DNA from: Rhodococcus yananensis
Lineage (GTDB): Bacteria; Actinomycetota; Actinomycetes; Mycobacteriales; Mycobacteriaceae
Reading direction: 5' to 3'
Assembly (NCBI RefSeq): GCF_020515525.1
Contig: NZ_JAIYEP010000018.1
Coordinates: forward strand, 1-64,000
Length of the DNA stretch: 64,000 nt
Made by a program: the position numbers and the translations under genes. Shown here in pieces: positions 35,182 through 44,980 of this stretch (position 1 is its first letter; each line of letters opens with the position of its first letter). Below the pieces are notes generated by a model, which was not told the origin of the DNA, did not search any database, and saw nothing but the letters and a program-made list of their open reading frames with translations.

Positions 35182-38100
35182 TCAGCGCGGCGCCGTGGGA
35201 CGCTCGACGGATGCTGCGCCGGCACTGCGCACGAGCCGCTCGAGATCGTCGGCACCGGGGAGGTTCTCCGGTGCGACGGTGCGCCCGGTACGGACGTAGT
35301 GGAACGCGGCCCGCACCTTGTCCAGCGGCAGTTCCTGCGGGCGACCGGTGATGCGGGCGGACCGTGCCGCCATCAACTGCGCCCACGCCAGCCGGTACGC
35401 GGCGAGCTGCAGACCCACCGACGCGAGTTTCTCGTCGTCGGGTTCGGCGCCGGTCTTCCAGTCGATCACCGTCCAACCGCCGTCGGGCTCCTCGAACACG
35501 GCGTCGATGCGTCCGCGGATCACGGTGCCCGCCAACGACGTCTCGAACGGAACCTCCACCTCGACGGGATTGCGGGTCGCCCACGGCGACCTCAGGAACA
35601 TCTCCTGCAGACGATCGAAGTCGGTTTCGTCGCCGCCTTCGTCGTCGGCGCCGGGCAGTTCGTCGAGGTCCAGCAGTCGGGTCGCGCCGAACCTGCGTTC
35701 GAGCCACGCGTGGAACGCGGTGCCGCGACGTGCGAGGGGGTTCGGTTGGAACGGCAGCGGACGCCGCAGTCGCGCCGCCAGGGCGTCGGGATCGTCGGCG
35801 AGATCGACGAGCTGGCTGACGGACAGCTGCGCCGGCAAGGTCACCTCGGCACCGCGTTCGGCGCGGTGCCGTCGTTCGGCAAGCAACGCATCGACGTCGG
35901 CCGCCCAGCCGTCGGGATCGTCGTCCGGTCGGTCGTCCGGTTCGTCGGGTGCGGCGTCGTCGGGTGGCGGGTCACCGGCGGCGATCGCCTCGAGCACCAG
36001 GGCCGCGCCCCGCTCGACGTCGGGCCTGCGCACACCGAGCGGATCCCGCGGCCACACGGCGCTGTGCGGGGTGATCGTCATCGGGTTCTGCTCACCTTCC
36101 TCCGGTGCGGGAGCCCAGATCTCGACGACGCCGAGGTCGGGCTGCGCGGTGAGCAGCGCGTGGAGTTCGACGAGGAACTCCGACGGCCCCTTCGGCGCCG
36201 ACCCGGTGTCGGCCCAGTGGTGCCCCGACACGTACAGGGTCCGTTGGGTGCGGGTGACCGCGACGTAGAACAGGCGACGGTCCTCGTCGAGTTTGCGGCG
36301 TTTGAACGCGTCGCGATGCCGACCGATCTCGGTCTCGAGCATCTTGCGATCGCAGATGTCCTCGAGCTCCAGGACGGGCACCCCGTCGACGTCCTCGTCG
36401 CCGGGCCGCACCCGGTCGCCGCGCAGCTGCGGTGGCAGTTCGGCGAGCGAACCGAGCCACGTCGACGTGCCCGTGGTGGACGGGAACACCCCGGCCGTCA
36501 CGTGGGGCACCGCGACGACGTCCCACTCGAGGCCCTTCGCGGAGTGGACGGTGAGAACCTGCACGCGGTCAGGTGCGACCTCCACCTCCCCGGGTGCCAG
36601 TCCCTGCTCGATGTCGGCGGCCGCCTCCAGGTAGGCGAGCAGTCCCGGCAACGTCGCGTGCCCGTGGCCCGCATACGACGAGACGACATCGGCGAACGCG
36701 TCGAGGTGTTCGCGACCGGCGGTGCCGCCGCGACTGTCGACGCGGGCCTGCGCCTCGATACCGATGCCCAGCACCCGCTCGATGTCCGCGACGAGTTCGG
36801 TCAGCGGCTGGCCCAGTCGTTCGCGTAATCCCGCGAGGTCCTTCGCGAGCGCCGTGATCCGGGCGTATCCGAACGCCGAATACCGGTCCGGTGAACCGGG
36901 GTCGGAGATCGCGTCGGCGAGCCCCGCATCGTCGGCGTACTCCCCCGGCAACGCCGAGTCGAGTGCGTCGTCGAGCGCATCCGGGTCGGTGACCGCGCCG
37001 ACGACCCCGTGCCGACCGGCGATCGCGAGTTCCTGTGCGCGCCTCCACAGTGCACGCAGGTCGGCGGCACCGATCTGCCAGCGCGCACCGGTCAGCACCC
37101 GCACGGCGGCGCTGCCCGCGCCCGGATCGGCGGTCAACCTCAGCATCGCGAGGACGTCGGCGACCTCGGGGGTGTGCAGCAACCCGCCGAGACCGACCAC
37201 CTCGACGGGCAGCCCACGCTCCCGCAACGCCTCGGCGATCGGTGCCGCGTCGGCGTTGCGGCGCACCAGCACCGCCGCGCTCGGTGGTGCCTCGTCGCGT
37301 TCGTGTGCCGCCGCGTACTCCGCGGCGATGTGATCGGCCACCCATCCGCGTTCGGCGTCGACGTCCGGGCACAACGCGACACCGACGTATCCGTCCTCGG
37401 CGCCGGGGCGGGAGCGCAGCCGGCTCACCGTCACTCCGCGCGCGCGGAGTGGCTCGGAGATCTCGTTGGCGAGCCGGAGCGCCTGCGGTGGGTTGCGCCA
37501 GCTCGTCAGGAGCTCCAAGGTGGGTGCCGGCGGCCCGCCGGGCGGTGCGAAGTCGGTCGCGAACCGCGGCAGGTTCGCCGCCGACGCTCCGCGCCAGCCG
37601 TAGATGGCCTGCATCGGGTCGCCGACCGCGGTCACCGCCAGGTCGCGGTCCTGACCCGCACCGAACAGTGCGGTGAGCAGGATGCGCTGGGCGTGCCCGG
37701 TGTCCTGGTACTCGTCGAGCAGCACCGCGCGGAACCGGGAGCGCTCGGACTCGCCGACCTCGGGGTGGTCGCGGGCGACGCGCGCGGCGAGGGACATCTG
37801 GCTGCCGAAGTCCAGGGCGCCTTCGCGGCGCAGGGTGTCCGTCAGCCGGTGTACCAACGGCAGGAGTTGCACCCGTGCGTGCTGGGTGTCGAGGTAACCG
37901 AGGAGCGTCTTCGACGGACCACCCCGTTGTCCCGGACCGGCCGGCAGGGTGTGGACGAGCTTGTCGAGCTCGGTGTGTGCCTCCCGCACCTCGTCGGGGT
38001 CCACGAGGTGCTCGGCGAGCTGCCCGGAGAGGGCGAGCACCGTCTCGGTGACGGTCGTCGGGTTGCTGTCGGTGTCGAGTTCGCCGTCCCACGTGCTGAC

Positions 38101-38583
38101 CACGCGGTGCGCGATCTGCCAGAGTTCGGTCTCCGACAGGAGCACCGCGGACGGTTCGATGGGCAGCAGCAGACCGTGTTCGCCGAGCAGCCGACCCGCG
38201 TACGCGTGGTAGGTGCCGACCTCGGGTTCACTGCCGAGGATCCGGGCGCGCAGCTCCCCTGAAGGATCGAGATCGCGGACCAGCGCCGATCCGGCGAGCG
38301 TCGCGAGCCGCTGACGGATACGTTTCGTCAGCTCCTGCGCGGCCTTGCGGGTGAACGTCAGGCCGAGAACCTGCTCCGGGTCGACGAGCCCGTTCGCGAC
38401 GAGCCACACCACCCGCGCGGCCATCGTCTCGGTCTTTCCGGCGCCGGCGCCGGCCACGACGAGCGCCGGACGCATCGGCGCCTCGATGACCGCGGCCTGC
38501 TCGTCGGTCGGTGGGTGCTGACCGAGCGCCGCCGCGAGTTGCCGTGCGCTCACCCGCGGTGTCGGTGTCCGTGACGTGATCAT
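35182..38583 (-). CDS. adnB: DNA helicase-nuclease subunit AdnB
   Basis: One half of the AdnAB motor-nuclease that resects DNA double-strand breaks in mycobacteria and relatives. The 1133-residue protein has a UvrD-like motor (Walker A AGAGAGKTETM, motif II LLDEYQDT, GDPMQAIYGWRGA) and a C-terminal RecB-type nuclease (FHAWLERRF, GRIDAVFEE, VIDWKTG, QLAAYRLAW). All expected motor and nuclease residues appear intact. ATG 38583 overlaps the adnA stop codon by 4 bp. It is positionally equivalent to Rv3201c. Confidence 0.94.
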   Translation of the reverse strand: MITSRTPTPRVSARQLAAALGQHPPTDEQAAVIEAPMRPALVVAGAGAGKTETMAARVVWLVANGLVDPEQVLGLTFTRKAAQELTKRIRQRLATLAGSALVRDLDPSGELRARILGSEPEVGTYHAYAGRLLGEHGLLLPIEPSAVLLSETELWQIAHRVVSTWDGELDTDSNPTTVTETVLALSGQLAEHLVDPDEVREAHTELDKLVHTLPAGPGQRGGPSKTLLGYLDTQHARVQLLPLVHRLTDTLRREGALDFGSQMSLAARVARDHPEVGESERSRFRAVLLDEYQDTGHAQRILLTALFGAGQDRDLAVTAVGDPMQAIYGWRGASAANLPRFATDFAPPGGPPAPTLELLTSWRNPPQALRLANEISEPLRARGVTVSRLRSRPGAEDGYVGVALCPDVDAERGWVADHIAAEYAAAHERDEAPPSAAVLVRRNADAAPIAEALRERGLPVEVVGLGGLLHTPEVADVLAMLRLTADPGAGSAAVRVLTGARWQIGAADLRALWRRAQELAIAGRHGVVGAVTDPDALDDALDSALPGEYADDAGLADAISDPGSPDRYSAFGYARITALAKDLAGLRERLGQPLTELVADIERVLGIGIEAQARVDSRGGTAGREHLDAFADVVSSYAGHGHATLPGLLAYLEAAADIEQGLAPGEVEVAPDRVQVLTVHSAKGLEWDVVAVPHVTAGVFPSTTGTSTWLGSLAELPPQLRGDRVRPGDEDVDGVPVLELEDICDRKMLETEIGRHRDAFKRRKLDEDRRLFYVAVTRTQRTLYVSGHHWADTGSAPKGPSEFLVELHALLTAQPDLGVVEIWAPAPEEGEQNPMTITPHSAVWPRDPLGVRRPDVERGAALVLEAIAAGDPPPDDAAPDEPDDRPDDDPDGWAADVDALLAERRHRAERGAEVTLPAQLSVSQLVDLADDPDALAARLRRPLPFQPNPLARRGTAFHAWLERRFGATRLLDLDELPGADDEGGDETDFDRLQEMFLRSPWATRNPVEVEVPFETSLAGTVIRGRIDAVFEEPDGGWTVIDWKTGAEPDDEKLASVGLQLAAYRLAWAQLMAARSARITGRPQELPLDKVRAAFHYVRTGRTVAPENLPGADDLERLVRSAGAASVERPTAPR

Positions 38584-41500
38584 CCGCCGGTCACCTGCCG
38601 TCCTTCGTCGTGTGCGGGGCAGCTCGACAACACCGGGCAGTGCCGGCAGCCGTCGTTGACGCGCGCGAGGAACCCGGGGCCGCGGGTCGCGGCGGCGGCT
38701 TCGTGCACCAGCGACCTCCAGTGATCGAGGTTCTCGTCGTCGAGCGCCGGCTGGGTGCGTTGTGTCGCGCCGTCCTTGTTGTGGGGTTTGGCGACGAACA
38801 CCAGGCGGGCACCGCCCGGCTCCGACGCGGGGACCCCGTCGACGGCTCCCTCGGCGACCGCGACCTGGTAGGCGGCGAGCTGGGCGTGGTCGCGCGCGGC
38901 GTCCTTGGACACGGGATTCTTCGCGGTCTTGACGTCGACGACGACGGGCCGGCCGTCCGCGTCACGTTCGAGCCGGTCGATGCGACCGCGGATCCGCACC
39001 CGCGGCTGCTCGTCGGTGCGCGGTTCGAGGATGCCGTCGACACCGACCTCGACACCGATCTCGGTGAGTTCACCGCGCGTGCCGTGCAACCACGTCGTGA
39101 ACGTGTCGAGCATCCGGCGGGTCCGTTCCAGTTCGCGGCGCGCGTACCAGTCCGAACCGAGATCCACCGATTCCCACGCCTTCTCGAGCGCCCGGTCGAT
39201 GCGGTCGGGCGCGATGCGACCGGCGAGCGCCTGCACGAGGGTGTGGACGAGGGTGCCGGTCACGGCATGACTGTTCTCCCCGTCGTCTCCGCCGTGCCGC
39301 TCGAACATCCAGCGCAGCGGGCACGTCACGAGCTGCTCGACGGTGGACGGAGACAGCCGTACCGTCTCGTCGTCCTCCCACAGGGGTGCGGCGGTGCTCG
39401 GTCCGGTCGTCCCGTACCACTCGTCGGGGTGCGCCCCCTTGACGCCGGCACGCGCGAGCCGGGCCAACTGCTGCGCGGCGCGGCGCACCCGGGCCGGTTC
39501 ACGTTCGGTGAGCACCGGATCGCACACGACACTGCGGAGTTCGGCGACGAGCGAGGGCAACGCGAGCACCCGGGTGTGGGCGACGTCGGGGGATTCGGGC
39601 AGGTCGTCGGTGGCGGTCGCGGCATCGGTGCCGAGCAACTCGTCGACGAACCGGGACCGCACGAGTTCGGCATCGGCCGAGACGGAATCGACGGCCGTGA
39701 CCAGAAGCTGTGTGCGGGCGCGGCTGCACGCGACGAGAAACAGTCGGCGTTCGTCGGCGAGCAGCGGTGCGGTCCGCGACAGGCGAGCACCGCCCGACTC
39801 CCCCCCGTCGGCACCGGAGACCGCGTCGATCAACGCCTCGATGCCGAGGAGCGTGCCGCGGGCACGCAGGCTCGGCCACAGCCCCTCCTGCACTCCCGCC
39901 ACCGCGACGACGTCCCATTCGCGTCCGGCCGCGGAGTGCGCGCTGACGACCGTCACCGCTTCGGTCTCCGCGCCGACACGGCTGCGCACCGATCCCGGGA
40001 TCTCCTGCTCGGTGAGGTAGTCGACGAACCCGGCGATCTGGGCACGCGGCAACCGGTCCACGTAGTCGGCTGCCGCATCGAACAGCGCGACGACCCCGTC
40101 GAGGTCGCGATCGGCCTGTGCACCCACCGGACCGCCCGCGGCGGACGCCGCCGACCAACGACGTTCGAGACGGGTGGCCTGCCACGCCGCCCACAGCACG
40201 TCCTCGAGGCCGCCACCGCGCAGTGCCGCCGAGCGGGCCTTGTCGAGCACACCCATGGCCTTCTTCAGCGGCGCCGCCTCGACGTCGGTGAGACCGCGGA
40301 GCAGATGCCCGGTGACCTCGGTGTCGCCTTCGGTGAGCAGCAGCCGCAGCAGTTCGGTGGAGTCCCGATCCTCACCGGCCGCGAGTTCGACACGACGCAA
40401 CCCGCGACGCAACCGCCGCAGCGCGACCGGTTCGGCGCCGCCGACGGGACCGGACATCAGCGCCAGTGCCTCCTCCGGCCCGAAGTTGCGTCCGGACACC
40501 GCCCTGAGCACCAGCAGCAGACCCGCGACGCTGTGCTGGCGGGCGAGCGGCAGTTCGGTCGCCGCGGTGGTCATGGGCACCCCGGCAGCGAGCAATGCAC
40601 GACGCAACGGCGGCAGGGACCGCGGTACCGACCGCACGACGACCGCCATCCGCGACCACGGCACCCCGTCGACGAGATGGGCGCGACGCAACGTGTCGGC
40701 GACGAGCGCGGCCTCCTTCGCCTGGCTCGGCAGTACGGACACCCGGACCCGCCCGGGTGCGGTGTCACCGGGATCGTCGTCGGGCGCTTCCGGAACGGCG
40801 AGACCGCGGTGCGGCCACGAACCGGGTAGCCGCCGGACGAGTCCGTCGGTGACCGCCGCGAGCGCGGGACGGGAGCGGTGGTCGGTGCACAGCAGCACCT
40901 GCCGGTCGGTGCCCGCGTCGGCGAGACCGGTCAGGAAAGCCGTGTCGGCCCCGCGGAAACCGTAGACGGCCTGATCGGGGTCGCCCACGACGGTGCTGGT
41001 GCGGGTGCCGGTACCGATGATCCGCACGAGCTGCGCGGCCTGCGGGTCCAGATGTTGGGCGTCGTCGACGAGCAGGTGCCGGATGCGCGTGCGTTCGGCG
41101 GCGAGCAGGTCGGGGTCGGTCGCGAATGCGGCCAGGGCCGCACCGACGAGTTCGGCGGCGTCGAGCGCCGGCGCGGTGGCTTCCGGAGCCTCGAGACCGA
41201 CCGCGCCGCGCAGCAGCATCACCTGCTCGTACCGCTGCGCGAAGCGTCCCGCGGCGACCCATTCGGGCCGCTCACGACGTTCGCCGAGTTCGATGAGGTC
41301 CTCCGGGCCGAGCCCGCGTTCGTTCGCGCGCAGCATCAGATCGCGCAGTTCCACCGCGAATCCCGTCATGCCGAGCGCCGGACGCAGTCGTTCGGGCCAC
41401 ATGCCCGCGCCGTCGTCGATGTCGCCGCGCAGCAGTTCCCGCATCACGGCGTCCTGTTCGGCACCGGTGATCAGCCGCGGTGGGGGGTTGCCGTGCGCGG

Positions 41501-41933
41501 ACGCCTGCAGACGCAGGACCGCGAACGCGTACGAGTGCACGGTGCGCACCAGCGGTTCGCGGGTGGCACGCGGATCGCTGGAGGCACCCGCACGCAGCAG
41601 GCCCGCGGTGATCGCTTCTCTGACGGCTGTCGCCGCGCGCCGCGAATGCGTGAGGACCAGTACGGATTCGGGGTGGGCGCCGGATGCGATGCGGTGCACG
41701 GCGAGGTCGACGAGCAGCGCGGTCTTGCCGGTTCCGGGCCCGCCGAGCACCTGCCACGGCCGCCAGCGCGGCGTGGGCGGCGCATCGGCGAACAGTCGCT
41801 GTACGTCGTCGGGCCAGGTGCGGTCCGCGGCCGGTCGCTCGGTGCGGCCGACGAGCCTCGCCGCGGGGCGGCCCGTACCACTCGCCGCGGGGCGGCGCGG
41901 GGCGTCGGGGGCGCGTCGGTCGGCTGCGGTCAT
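38580..41933 (-). CDS. adnA: DNA helicase-nuclease subunit AdnA
   Basis: Second subunit of AdnAB, 1117 residues. The motor part has GGPGTGKTALL, a divergent motif II (LLVDDAQHLD in place of DExx) and GDPDQAVYGFRGAD. The nuclease part has RGRIDRLERD, VVVDVKTAKN and QLAAYQVAV. Cysteines in VTCPLRW and C-terminal CRHCPVLSSC are arranged like the iron-sulfur cluster of AddB/AdnA nucleases. ATG 41933 begins MTAADRRAPD; the frame upstream of it is arginine-rich noise. It is equivalent to Rv3202c and divergent from the lipase-like gene. Confidence 0.94.
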   Translation of the reverse strand: MTAADRRAPDAPRRPAASGTGRPAARLVGRTERPAADRTWPDDVQRLFADAPPTPRWRPWQVLGGPGTGKTALLVDLAVHRIASGAHPESVLVLTHSRRAATAVREAITAGLLRAGASSDPRATREPLVRTVHSYAFAVLRLQASAHGNPPPRLITGAEQDAVMRELLRGDIDDGAGMWPERLRPALGMTGFAVELRDLMLRANERGLGPEDLIELGERRERPEWVAAGRFAQRYEQVMLLRGAVGLEAPEATAPALDAAELVGAALAAFATDPDLLAAERTRIRHLLVDDAQHLDPQAAQLVRIIGTGTRTSTVVGDPDQAVYGFRGADTAFLTGLADAGTDRQVLLCTDHRSRPALAAVTDGLVRRLPGSWPHRGLAVPEAPDDDPGDTAPGRVRVSVLPSQAKEAALVADTLRRAHLVDGVPWSRMAVVVRSVPRSLPPLRRALLAAGVPMTTAATELPLARQHSVAGLLLVLRAVSGRNFGPEEALALMSGPVGGAEPVALRRLRRGLRRVELAAGEDRDSTELLRLLLTEGDTEVTGHLLRGLTDVEAAPLKKAMGVLDKARSAALRGGGLEDVLWAAWQATRLERRWSAASAAGGPVGAQADRDLDGVVALFDAAADYVDRLPRAQIAGFVDYLTEQEIPGSVRSRVGAETEAVTVVSAHSAAGREWDVVAVAGVQEGLWPSLRARGTLLGIEALIDAVSGADGGESGGARLSRTAPLLADERRLFLVACSRARTQLLVTAVDSVSADAELVRSRFVDELLGTDAATATDDLPESPDVAHTRVLALPSLVAELRSVVCDPVLTEREPARVRRAAQQLARLARAGVKGAHPDEWYGTTGPSTAAPLWEDDETVRLSPSTVEQLVTCPLRWMFERHGGDDGENSHAVTGTLVHTLVQALAGRIAPDRIDRALEKAWESVDLGSDWYARRELERTRRMLDTFTTWLHGTRGELTEIGVEVGVDGILEPRTDEQPRVRIRGRIDRLERDADGRPVVVDVKTAKNPVSKDAARDHAQLAAYQVAVAEGAVDGVPASEPGGARLVFVAKPHNKDGATQRTQPALDDENLDHWRSLVHEAAAATRGPGFLARVNDGCRHCPVLSSCPAHDEGRQVTGG

Positions 41934-42111
41934 GTGTCCATCCCAGCAGACGGGTCCGACACCACCGCGCCACGGGGCGACTCGGTTCACCCGCGCTTCC
42001 CGCGGATCCATTCGCTTCGCTCCGCCGCAACTGCAGGCGCGGGACACCATTCGGTCCGCGGGAATCGTCCACCGCGGCGGCAGCCCGTCGCCGCGGTGCG
42101 ATAGTGGTCCG

Positions 42112-42897
42112 GTGAGCACCCCCGATGCCCTCCACACCCACCTCTTCGGCCCCGCGGACGGCCCGCCGATTCTCGCCCTGCACGGCCTGACCGGGCACGG
42201 CCGGCGCTGGCGGAACCTCGCCGAGACGTACCTGCCCGACCTTCGGGTGATCGCGCCGGATCTGCGCGGGCACGGTCGGTCACCGTGGACACCACCGTGG
42301 AGCTTCGAGTCGCACGTCGCCGATCTGTCGACGCTGCTCGACACGCACGACACCGGACCGGTCACGGTCGTCGGGCACTCGTTCGGCGGCGCGATTGCGC
42401 TGCACCTGGCCGCCACCGCGCCCGAGCGGGTGCGCTCGTTGGTTCTGCTCGACCCCGCGATCGGGTTGCCCGGCGACCGACTCCTCGAGGTCGCGGACCT
42501 CACGGTCCGGTATCCCGACTACACCGATGCCGCCGAAGCGCGGTCCGAGAAGACACACGGTGACTGGGCCGGGGTCGCTTCGGACCTGCTCGACGAGGAG
42601 ATCGCCGAGCACCTCGTCGAACACGACGACGGCCGGGTCGGTTGGCGCATCTGCATTCCCGCGTTCGTCGCGTCGTGGGGCGAACTCGCGCGTGAACCCG
42701 TCCTGCCACCGCAGGGGGTGCGCACGATCCTCGCGCGTGCCGGGAAGGTGCAGCCGCCGTACACCTCCGACGAGTTCCGGAGGGCCCTCACCGACCGCCT
42801 CGGGCCGAACCTGACGATGCTGGAACTGGCCTGCGATCACATGATCGACCAGGAGTTGCCGCAGCGCACCGCCGAGTTGATCCGGTCGGTGCTGTAG
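42112..42897 (+). CDS. Alpha/beta hydrolase (LipV-like)
   Basis: A 261-residue serine hydrolase with no signal peptide: oxyanion segment LHGLTGHGRRW, APDLRGHGRS, nucleophile GHSFGG (Ser90), and the C-terminal CDHMI histidine. It holds the place of M. tuberculosis lipV (Rv3203), a carboxylesterase. GTG 42112 starts VSTPDALHTHLFG. The gene downstream starts on the very next base, so the two are one transcription unit. Substrate is not evident. Confidence 0.85.
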   Translation: MSTPDALHTHLFGPADGPPILALHGLTGHGRRWRNLAETYLPDLRVIAPDLRGHGRSPWTPPWSFESHVADLSTLLDTHDTGPVTVVGHSFGGAIALHLAATAPERVRSLVLLDPAIGLPGDRLLEVADLTVRYPDYTDAAEARSEKTHGDWAGVASDLLDEEIAEHLVEHDDGRVGWRICIPAFVASWGELAREPVLPPQGVRTILARAGKVQPPYTSDEFRRALTDRLGPNLTMLELACDHMIDQELPQRTAELIRSVL

Positions 42898-43191
42898 ATG
42901 CCCACCACCGACGAACAGATCGAGAAGGTCCGCGCACTCGTCGCGTCGATCCCTGCCGGTGCCGTCGCCACCTACGGTGACGTCGCCGACGCGGCCGGGT
43001 TGTCGACTCCGCGAACGGTCGGCTGGATCATGCGCACCGACGCGGCTGATCTACCGTGGCACCGTGTGGTTCCGGCATCCGGCCGTCCTGCCGCGCACCT
43101 GTCGTCCCGGCAACTCGCGCGACTCGCACTCGAGGGTGTCCCGATCACCGGCGACCGGGTCGATGTGAAACGTGCTCGTCACCACTTCTGA
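42898..43191 (+). CDS. Alkyltransferase-like protein (ATL), DNA-alkylation sensor
   Basis: A 97-residue homologue of the DNA-binding domain of O6-methylguanine-DNA methyltransferase. The active motif PCHRV of the true enzyme reads PWHRV here (Trp54), so it cannot accept alkyl groups. ATL proteins instead bind O6-alkylguanine and pass it to nucleotide excision repair. TYGDVADAAGLSTPRTVGWIM is the helix-turn-helix plus arginine-finger region. It starts directly after the preceding stop codon, as Rv3204 follows lipV. Confidence 0.92.
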   Translation: MPTTDEQIEKVRALVASIPAGAVATYGDVADAAGLSTPRTVGWIMRTDAADLPWHRVVPASGRPAAHLSSRQLARLALEGVPITGDRVDVKRARHHF

Positions 43192-43237
43192 CAGGGGGAA
43201 CGAGCGCGGACGAGGCCCGGTCGGGCAGCATGAGCGT

Positions 43238-44974
43238 ATGTCCACGCCGCCAGTCCACGAAGCCGTCATCGTCGCGGGAGGCCGCGCCACACGGATGGGT
43301 GGCCTCGACAAACCGGCCCAGATCGTGGCCGGCAGACGGATGCTCGACGCGGCCGTCGCCGCCGTCGCCGGCCTCGACCGGGTCACCGTGGTCGGACCGC
43401 CCCGGGACGGACTGGGCGCATCGGTGACGCAGGTGCGTGAATCACCCGCCGGCAGCGGTCCCGTCGCGGCGCTCGCCGCGGCCCGGCCCGCCGCGGACGT
43501 CGTGGTCACGTTGCCGTCGGATCTGCCGTTCGTCACCACCGACACCGTCACCGCGCTGCTCGACGCGCTGCGCACCGCACCCGACGCCGACGCGGCGTTC
43601 GCCGTCGACGACACGGGCCGGGTCCAGTTCCTCGTCGCGGCGTGGCGGGGTGCCGCGCTGGCGTCGCGGCTCGCCGCGCTCGGCGATGTCGTGGACCGCC
43701 CGGTGCGGGCACTGTTGCCCGACCGCCACGTCACGGTCGCGGCGCCGGGGATCGACGATTGCGACACCCTCGACGATCTGGCGCGTGCCCGCACCGGTGC
43801 CCGCGACCACACCGAGGCACCCGGTCCCGCCAGGGCACGCACCCTGGTGCGGAATGCGCAGCGGCGGTTGCCCGTCCGCACCGTTCCCCCCGCGGAGGCA
43901 TTCGGCACGACCCTCGCGACACCGCTCGTCGCCGCGGGGGCGCTGCCACCCGTCGCGACCTCCGCGATGGACGGGTACGCCGTCGCAGGCGACGGACCGT
44001 GGTCGCTGCGCACGGAGATCCGCACCGCCGGGTCCTCGGGTCGGGTCGTACTCGACGACGGGCAGGCCGTGCGGATCGCGACCGGCGCTCATCTTCCGCC
44101 CGGCGCCACCTCCGTCGTGCGCGATGAATTCGTCTCCGTCACCGGCGCTGTCGTGACGCTGCTGCCGGATGCGCCGCGACGCGACGACGCGCGTGCGGTG
44201 GGTGAGGACTGGCTTCCGGGAACACTGCTGGCCGATGCGGGTGTGTCCGTCACCCCGGCGGTGGTGTCCGCGGCGTTCAGCGGCGAGGTCACCGCGCTGG
44301 ACGTGCGCGGCCCGCTGCGGGTGCACCTCGTGATCACCGGCGACGAGATCCGCCGCACCGGACCGCTCGAGCAGGGTCAGACCCGTGATTCCCTCGGCCC
44401 TGTCCTCCCGAGATTCGTCGAGTGGTGCGGCGCACGGGTGTCCGGTGAACAGCACCTGCGCGACACGGCCGACGGCTTCGACGTGCTGCTGCGCGACACC
44501 GTCGACACCGATGCGCTGGTGATCGTCGGTGCCACCGGTGGCGGCGCCGCCGATCAGCTCCGCGGTGCGCTGGACCGCGCGGGCGCCGAGATCGTCGTCG
44601 ACCGGGTCCGGTGCAAACCCGGCGGATCCCAGGTGTCGGCGGTACTGCCCGACGGGCGGGCCGTTCTGGGACTGCCCGGTAATCCCGTCGCCGCGGTGGG
44701 AACCCTGATGGTCGTGCTCCCGGCCGTCGTGTGCGGACGCACCGGACGCGCATCCGCGGCGCCGCTCGTCGCGCCGCTCGTCAACGCCGGTGATGTCGCG
44801 GGTGATCGCACCCGCCTTCTTCCCGCATACCGCGACGAGGAGGGACGCTGGTTGTGCGACAACGCTGTCCGGACATCGCATCTGGCCGGACTGATCGGTC
44901 GCGACGCGATTGCACTGGTGCCGCCGCACGCGGTGGACGGTGACGACGCCGAGTTCCTGCCGTTGCCGGGCTGA
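43238..44974 (+). CDS. MobA-MoeA fusion, molybdenum cofactor biosynthesis
   Basis: A 578-residue bifunctional protein. Residues 1 to about 190 form a MobA-type molybdopterin guanylyltransferase (VIVAGGRATRMGGLDKP, then VTLPSDLPFV). Residues from about 205 form MoeA (TSAMDGYAV, RIATGAHLPPGATSVV, GDEIRR, GLPGNPVAA), which inserts molybdenum into molybdopterin. The pairing would complete and then nucleotidylate the cofactor used by nitrate reductase. ATG 43238 is used; frames from 43172 overlap the previous gene. It neighbours the nitrite-reduction genes and is convergent with cbiX, 6 bp apart. Confidence 0.9.
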   Translation: MSTPPVHEAVIVAGGRATRMGGLDKPAQIVAGRRMLDAAVAAVAGLDRVTVVGPPRDGLGASVTQVRESPAGSGPVAALAAARPAADVVVTLPSDLPFVTTDTVTALLDALRTAPDADAAFAVDDTGRVQFLVAAWRGAALASRLAALGDVVDRPVRALLPDRHVTVAAPGIDDCDTLDDLARARTGARDHTEAPGPARARTLVRNAQRRLPVRTVPPAEAFGTTLATPLVAAGALPPVATSAMDGYAVAGDGPWSLRTEIRTAGSSGRVVLDDGQAVRIATGAHLPPGATSVVRDEFVSVTGAVVTLLPDAPRRDDARAVGEDWLPGTLLADAGVSVTPAVVSAAFSGEVTALDVRGPLRVHLVITGDEIRRTGPLEQGQTRDSLGPVLPRFVEWCGARVSGEQHLRDTADGFDVLLRDTVDTDALVIVGATGGGAADQLRGALDRAGAEIVVDRVRCKPGGSQVSAVLPDGRAVLGLPGNPVAAVGTLMVVLPAVVCGRTGRASAAPLVAPLVNAGDVAGDRTRLLPAYRDEEGRWLCDNAVRTSHLAGLIGRDAIALVPPHAVDGDDAEFLPLPG

Positions 44975-44980
44975 CCGACG

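Noticed and set aside
38610..40829. 739-codon plus-strand frame within adnA
   Set aside because: Antisense to intact helicase motifs; no family resemblance.
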